Assembly (NCBI GenBank): GCA_937875545.1
Contig: CALLYE010000104.1
Coordinates: 1-15,135, forward strand
Direction of reading: 5' to 3'
DNA: 15,135 bases
DNA from: DTU078 sp002397345
Lineage (GTDB): Bacteria; Bacillota; Clostridia; Oscillospirales; CAG-272
This document shows, piece after piece, positions 13,174 to 15,135 of this stretch (its first letter is position 1; the number at the start of each line of letters is the position of its first letter). Below the pieces are notes generated by a model that saw only the letters and a list, made by a program, of their open reading frames with translations, made no database searches and was not told where the DNA came from. The position numbers and the translations under genes are program-made.

Positions 13174-14131
13174 CCGTACGGCGCAATATCTCTGTGAGCA
13201 CGCTCTCGGCGGTTATGTTGTCGAGCTTTGCCTCCTGCCGTAAAATAAGACGGTGAGCGATTGCGCTCCTGTAAACTGCCGCGACGTCGTCGGGCAGCAC
13301 ATAGACGCGCCGGTGCATGAAGGCGTATGCCTGCGCGATGTGCATCAGCGCGAGCGACGCGCGCGGGCTGGCGCCCAACGCCAGTTTTTCATGGCGGCGG
13401 GTCGCGGTGACGAGCAGGACGATATACCGGCTTACCTCCGGGTCGATATGGATACCCGAAACAATATTCCTCAGCGCAAGAATGCCCTCCACCCCGGTCA
13501 CCGGTTTAACTGTGTCGATGGGGTTTTCGGTGCGGCGGCTTTCGATAATGGCGATCTCCTCGTCAAGGCTGGGGTAGCCCATCGAGATCTTCAGGCTGAA
13601 ACGGTCGATCTGCGCTTCGGGCAGCGGATATGTGCCGACAAATCCCGTCGGGTTCTGCGTCGCGATAACCATGAACGGGTCGGGTATTTCATAGGTCACG
13701 CCGTCGACGGTGACGCGTGATTCTTCCATCGCTTCCAGCAGACTCGACTGCGTTTTGGGTGACGCGCGGTTGATTTCGTCGGCGAGCAGGATGTTTGTCA
13801 TAACCAGCCCTTCTTTAAATTCGAAGCGCTCGCTTTGACGGTTATAAATATTAAACCCCGTTATATCCGACGCCATTACGTCGGGCGTAAACTGCGCGCG
13901 CCGGAACGCGAGCCCGGCGGCTTTCGCCGCGGCCGACGCCAGCGTGGTCTTACCCACGCCGGGCACGTCCTCGATAAGCACATGCCCTCCGGCGAGCAGC
14001 GCGGTGACAAGCAGTTTTATCTCCGCACGCTTGCCGACCACCACTTTTTCGATCTCGTCAACAAGCGCTGTCGCCGTATCATACATGCGCTCCATTTCAT
14101 CTGCGCTTAAAACTATATTTCCGGGATTCAT
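13130..14131 (-). CDS. MoxR-family AAA+ ATPase
   Basis: 333 aa, normal for MoxR proteins, which are thought to act as ATP-driven chaperones for DUF58/VWA-domain partners. Walker A DVPGVGKTTLA (55-65). Walker B NILLADEINRA (113-123). LLEAMEE (131-137). Sensor 1 ATQNP with Asn160. PLPEAQIDRF with the arginine finger Arg177. Sensor 2 GASPRAS with Arg257. It is the first gene of the long minus-strand operon. ATG 14131 has GGAG nine bases upstream. A strong promoter lies 44 bp upstream of the ATG. The 3' end overlaps the DUF58 gene. Confidence 0.95.
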   Translation of the reverse strand: MNPGNIVLSADEMERMYDTATALVDEIEKVVVGKRAEIKLLVTALLAGGHVLIEDVPGVGKTTLASAAAKAAGLAFRRAQFTPDVMASDITGFNIYNRQSERFEFKEGLVMTNILLADEINRASPKTQSSLLEAMEESRVTVDGVTYEIPDPFMVIATQNPTGFVGTYPLPEAQIDRFSLKISMGYPSLDEEIAIIESRRTENPIDTVKPVTGVEGILALRNIVSGIHIDPEVSRYIVLLVTATRRHEKLALGASPRASLALMHIAQAYAFMHRRVYVLPDDVAAVYRSAIAHRLILRQEAKLDNITAESVLTEILRRTDVPYKGKREKTIGN

Positions 14132-14174
14132 TGTTGGCAGCTCCGCCTTTCAACGCCATGCGTGTTTTCGATTA

Positions 14175-14203
14175 ATTATATCATATAGTATAAGAAATTA
14201 CAA
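14175..14203 (-). promoter_or_regulatory. Promoter of the moxR operon
   Basis: On the minus strand: TTGTAA (14203-14198), a 17-base spacer, and TATAAT (14180-14175), preceded by TGA (extended -10). The -35 lies inside the 8-mer GTTGTAAT, which is repeated in inverted order at 14218-14225. Confidence 0.75.
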
Positions 14204-14225
14204 CAATAAAATAAGCGGTTGTAAT
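14197..14225. promoter_or_regulatory. Inverted repeat over the moxR -35 box, possible operator
   Basis: ATTACAAC (14197-14204) and GTTGTAAT (14218-14225) form a perfect 8-bp inverted repeat with a 13-base spacer. A further exact GTTGTAAT lies at 14341-14348 over the -35 of the divergent gene, and GTTGTAA occurs at 14280-14286. Confidence 0.45.
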
Positions 14226-14301
14226 AAATGTGGGAATTGTTGAGAGATGGGCGGGGGTGATATGTTTTCTTGTTATTTTGTTGTAAAGGCGCAGGGATTT
14301 A

Positions 14302-14327
14302 TTTTGTTTAACAAAAGAACAATTGTT
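14302..14327. promoter_or_regulatory. Two palindromes upstream of the oxidoreductase promoter, possible operators
   Basis: TTTTGTT-T-AACAAAA (14302-14316) is a perfect 15-bp palindrome, followed at once by AACAATTGTT (14318-14327). They lie 15-40 bases upstream of the -35 box at 14342, a good place for an activator or repressor. Confidence 0.45.
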
Positions 14328-14341
14328 TGCGAATAAATTTG

Positions 14342-14370
14342 TTGTAATAACGGCGTTTATGTGGTATACT
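14342..14370 (+). promoter_or_regulatory. Promoter of the GlpA-like oxidoreductase gene
   Basis: TTGTAA (14342-14347), a 17-base spacer, and TATACT (14365-14370), preceded by TGG (extended -10). The start codon is 41 bases after the -10. Confidence 0.7.
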
Positions 14371-14411
14371 GTGGAATATAATAACGGCATAAAACGGGGT
14401 AATATTCGTCT

Positions 14412-15135
14412 ATGATATATGACGTTCTCATTATTGGCGGCGGTATCACGGGCTGCACGACCGCATACAGGCTGTCAGAATATAAATTGAAAGTCGCAAT
14501 TGTCGAAGCAACCGACGATGTGGCGATGGGCGCGACAAAAGCCAATTCCGCCATAGTCCACGCGGGGTATGACGCCGCGCCGGGCTCGCTTAAGGCAAAA
14601 CTCAACGTCGCGGGCTGCGCGGAGATGGGCGAACTGACAAAGCTGCTTGATGTGCACTACAAAAACTGCGGCTCGCTCGTCTGCGCCTTCTCCGATACAG
14701 AGGCAAAGACGCTGGAGGAACTGCTCGAACGCGGTAAAATAAACGGTGTTGCCGGACTTGAGATCATCACAGGTGAGCGCGCCCGCGAGCTTGAACCCGA
14801 GCTATCGCGTGAGGTAGTCGCGGCGCTGTACGCTCCCAGCGCGGGTATCGTGTGCCCGTATGAATTATGCATCGCGGCGGGCGAGGTCGCCGTGGTGAAC
14901 GGCTGCGAGTTTTATTTCAATTTCCCGGTTGAAAAGATAACAAAATCGGATGGCGTTTTCGCTGTTGATTCACACCTGCGGCAGCTTAAAGCGCGATACA
15001 TCGTCAACGCAGCGGGGATAAACGCCGACAAAATCGCAGCTATGGCGGGTGAAGTCGATTTTCCCGCGCAGATTACACCCCGGCGAGGCGAATATTTTGT
15101 GCTTGACAAAAATCGGGGCGGATTGGCGCGGCAGG
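14412..15135 (+). CDS. FAD-dependent glycerol-3-phosphate dehydrogenase-like oxidoreductase (3' end cut off)
   Basis: Partial; 241 codons are visible and the frame is open to the window edge. FAD-binding Rossmann start DVLIIGGGITG (4-14), with Glu32 closing the second strand (VAIVEA). ATKANSAIVHAGYDAAPGSL (41-60) and the following KAKLNVAG are typical of the anaerobic GlpA-type/DAO-fold enzymes of Clostridia. A second FAD contact lies at VNAAGINAD (198-206), then PRRGEYFVLD (223-232), which is characteristic of this subgroup. These enzymes oxidise glycerol 3-phosphate to dihydroxyacetone phosphate; full-length ones have ~480-500 aa with a C-terminal iron-sulfur domain not visible here. L-2-hydroxyglutarate oxidase-like proteins are the main alternative. 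ATG 14412 has GGGG 12 bases upstream. It is transcribed divergently from moxR. Confidence 0.88.
   Translation, partial: MIYDVLIIGGGITGCTTAYRLSEYKLKVAIVEATDDVAMGATKANSAIVHAGYDAAPGSLKAKLNVAGCAEMGELTKLLDVHYKNCGSLVCAFSDTEAKTLEELLERGKINGVAGLEIITGERARELEPELSREVVAALYAPSAGIVCPYELCIAAGEVAVVNGCEFYFNFPVEKITKSDGVFAVDSHLRQLKARYIVNAAGINADKIAAMAGEVDFPAQITPRRGEYFVLDKNRGGLARQ

Overview
The window looks like a chromosomal segment of an anaerobic, low-to-mid GC Firmicute (class Clostridia, probably an uncultured gut-type lineage). The pointers are an Rnf ion-pumping complex, mini-ribonuclease III, the clostridial type of FAD-dependent glycerol-3-phosphate dehydrogenase, AGGAGG-type ribosome binding sites and consensus sigma-A promoters. 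No phage, insertion sequence, CRISPR array or rRNA is visible.

Layout. (1) 1-2925, minus strand: the start of an Rnf operon. rnfC is followed 4 bp later by rnfD, which overlaps by 11 bp a short ORF whose last ~40 residues look like the C-terminus of RnfA. The ribosome binding site of a further gene lies at the left edge. RnfD appears to lack the threonine that normally carries covalent FMN. (2) 3162-3503, plus strand: a perfect consensus promoter, tRNA-Met(CAT), tRNA-Glu(TTC) and a terminator. (3) 3635-4714, plus: an AT-rich HTH regulator gene, ending at a bidirectional terminator shared with (4) a minus-strand TrmH/SpoU-type RNA methyltransferase gene. (5) 5692-14131, minus: a long collinear gene set read from a strong promoter near 14190. 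Its order is moxR ATPase, DUF58 protein, membrane transglutaminase, mrnC, wecB/mnaA, mscL and a ROK sugar kinase. The first five genes are tightly spaced or overlapping; mscL and the ROK gene are separated by palindromic repeats and may have their own transcripts. (6) 14412-15135, plus: the divergent 5' part of a GlpA-like oxidoreductase.

How the genes fit together. MoxR, DUF58 and transglutaminase genes form a widely conserved trio believed to act at the cell envelope. WecB (ManNAc precursor for surface glycans) and MscL (osmotic safety valve) add to the envelope theme, while MrnC is a 23S rRNA maturation nuclease carried along in the operon. Rnf would couple ferredoxin oxidation to NAD reduction and ion transport.

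The most unusual signals are: (a) the RnfD Thr-to-Pro change at the flavin site and the RnfA-tail ORF beside it; (b) a family of short palindromes sharing a TGYAKGGGCGG-like head, found between genes and in frame inside two Rnf-operon ORFs; (c) two 32-bp arrays of four 8-bp units placed at or 1 bp after stop codons; (d) mscL apparently starting with ATA; (e) the same 8-mer GTTGTAAT over the -35 boxes of both divergent promoters near 14200-14350.
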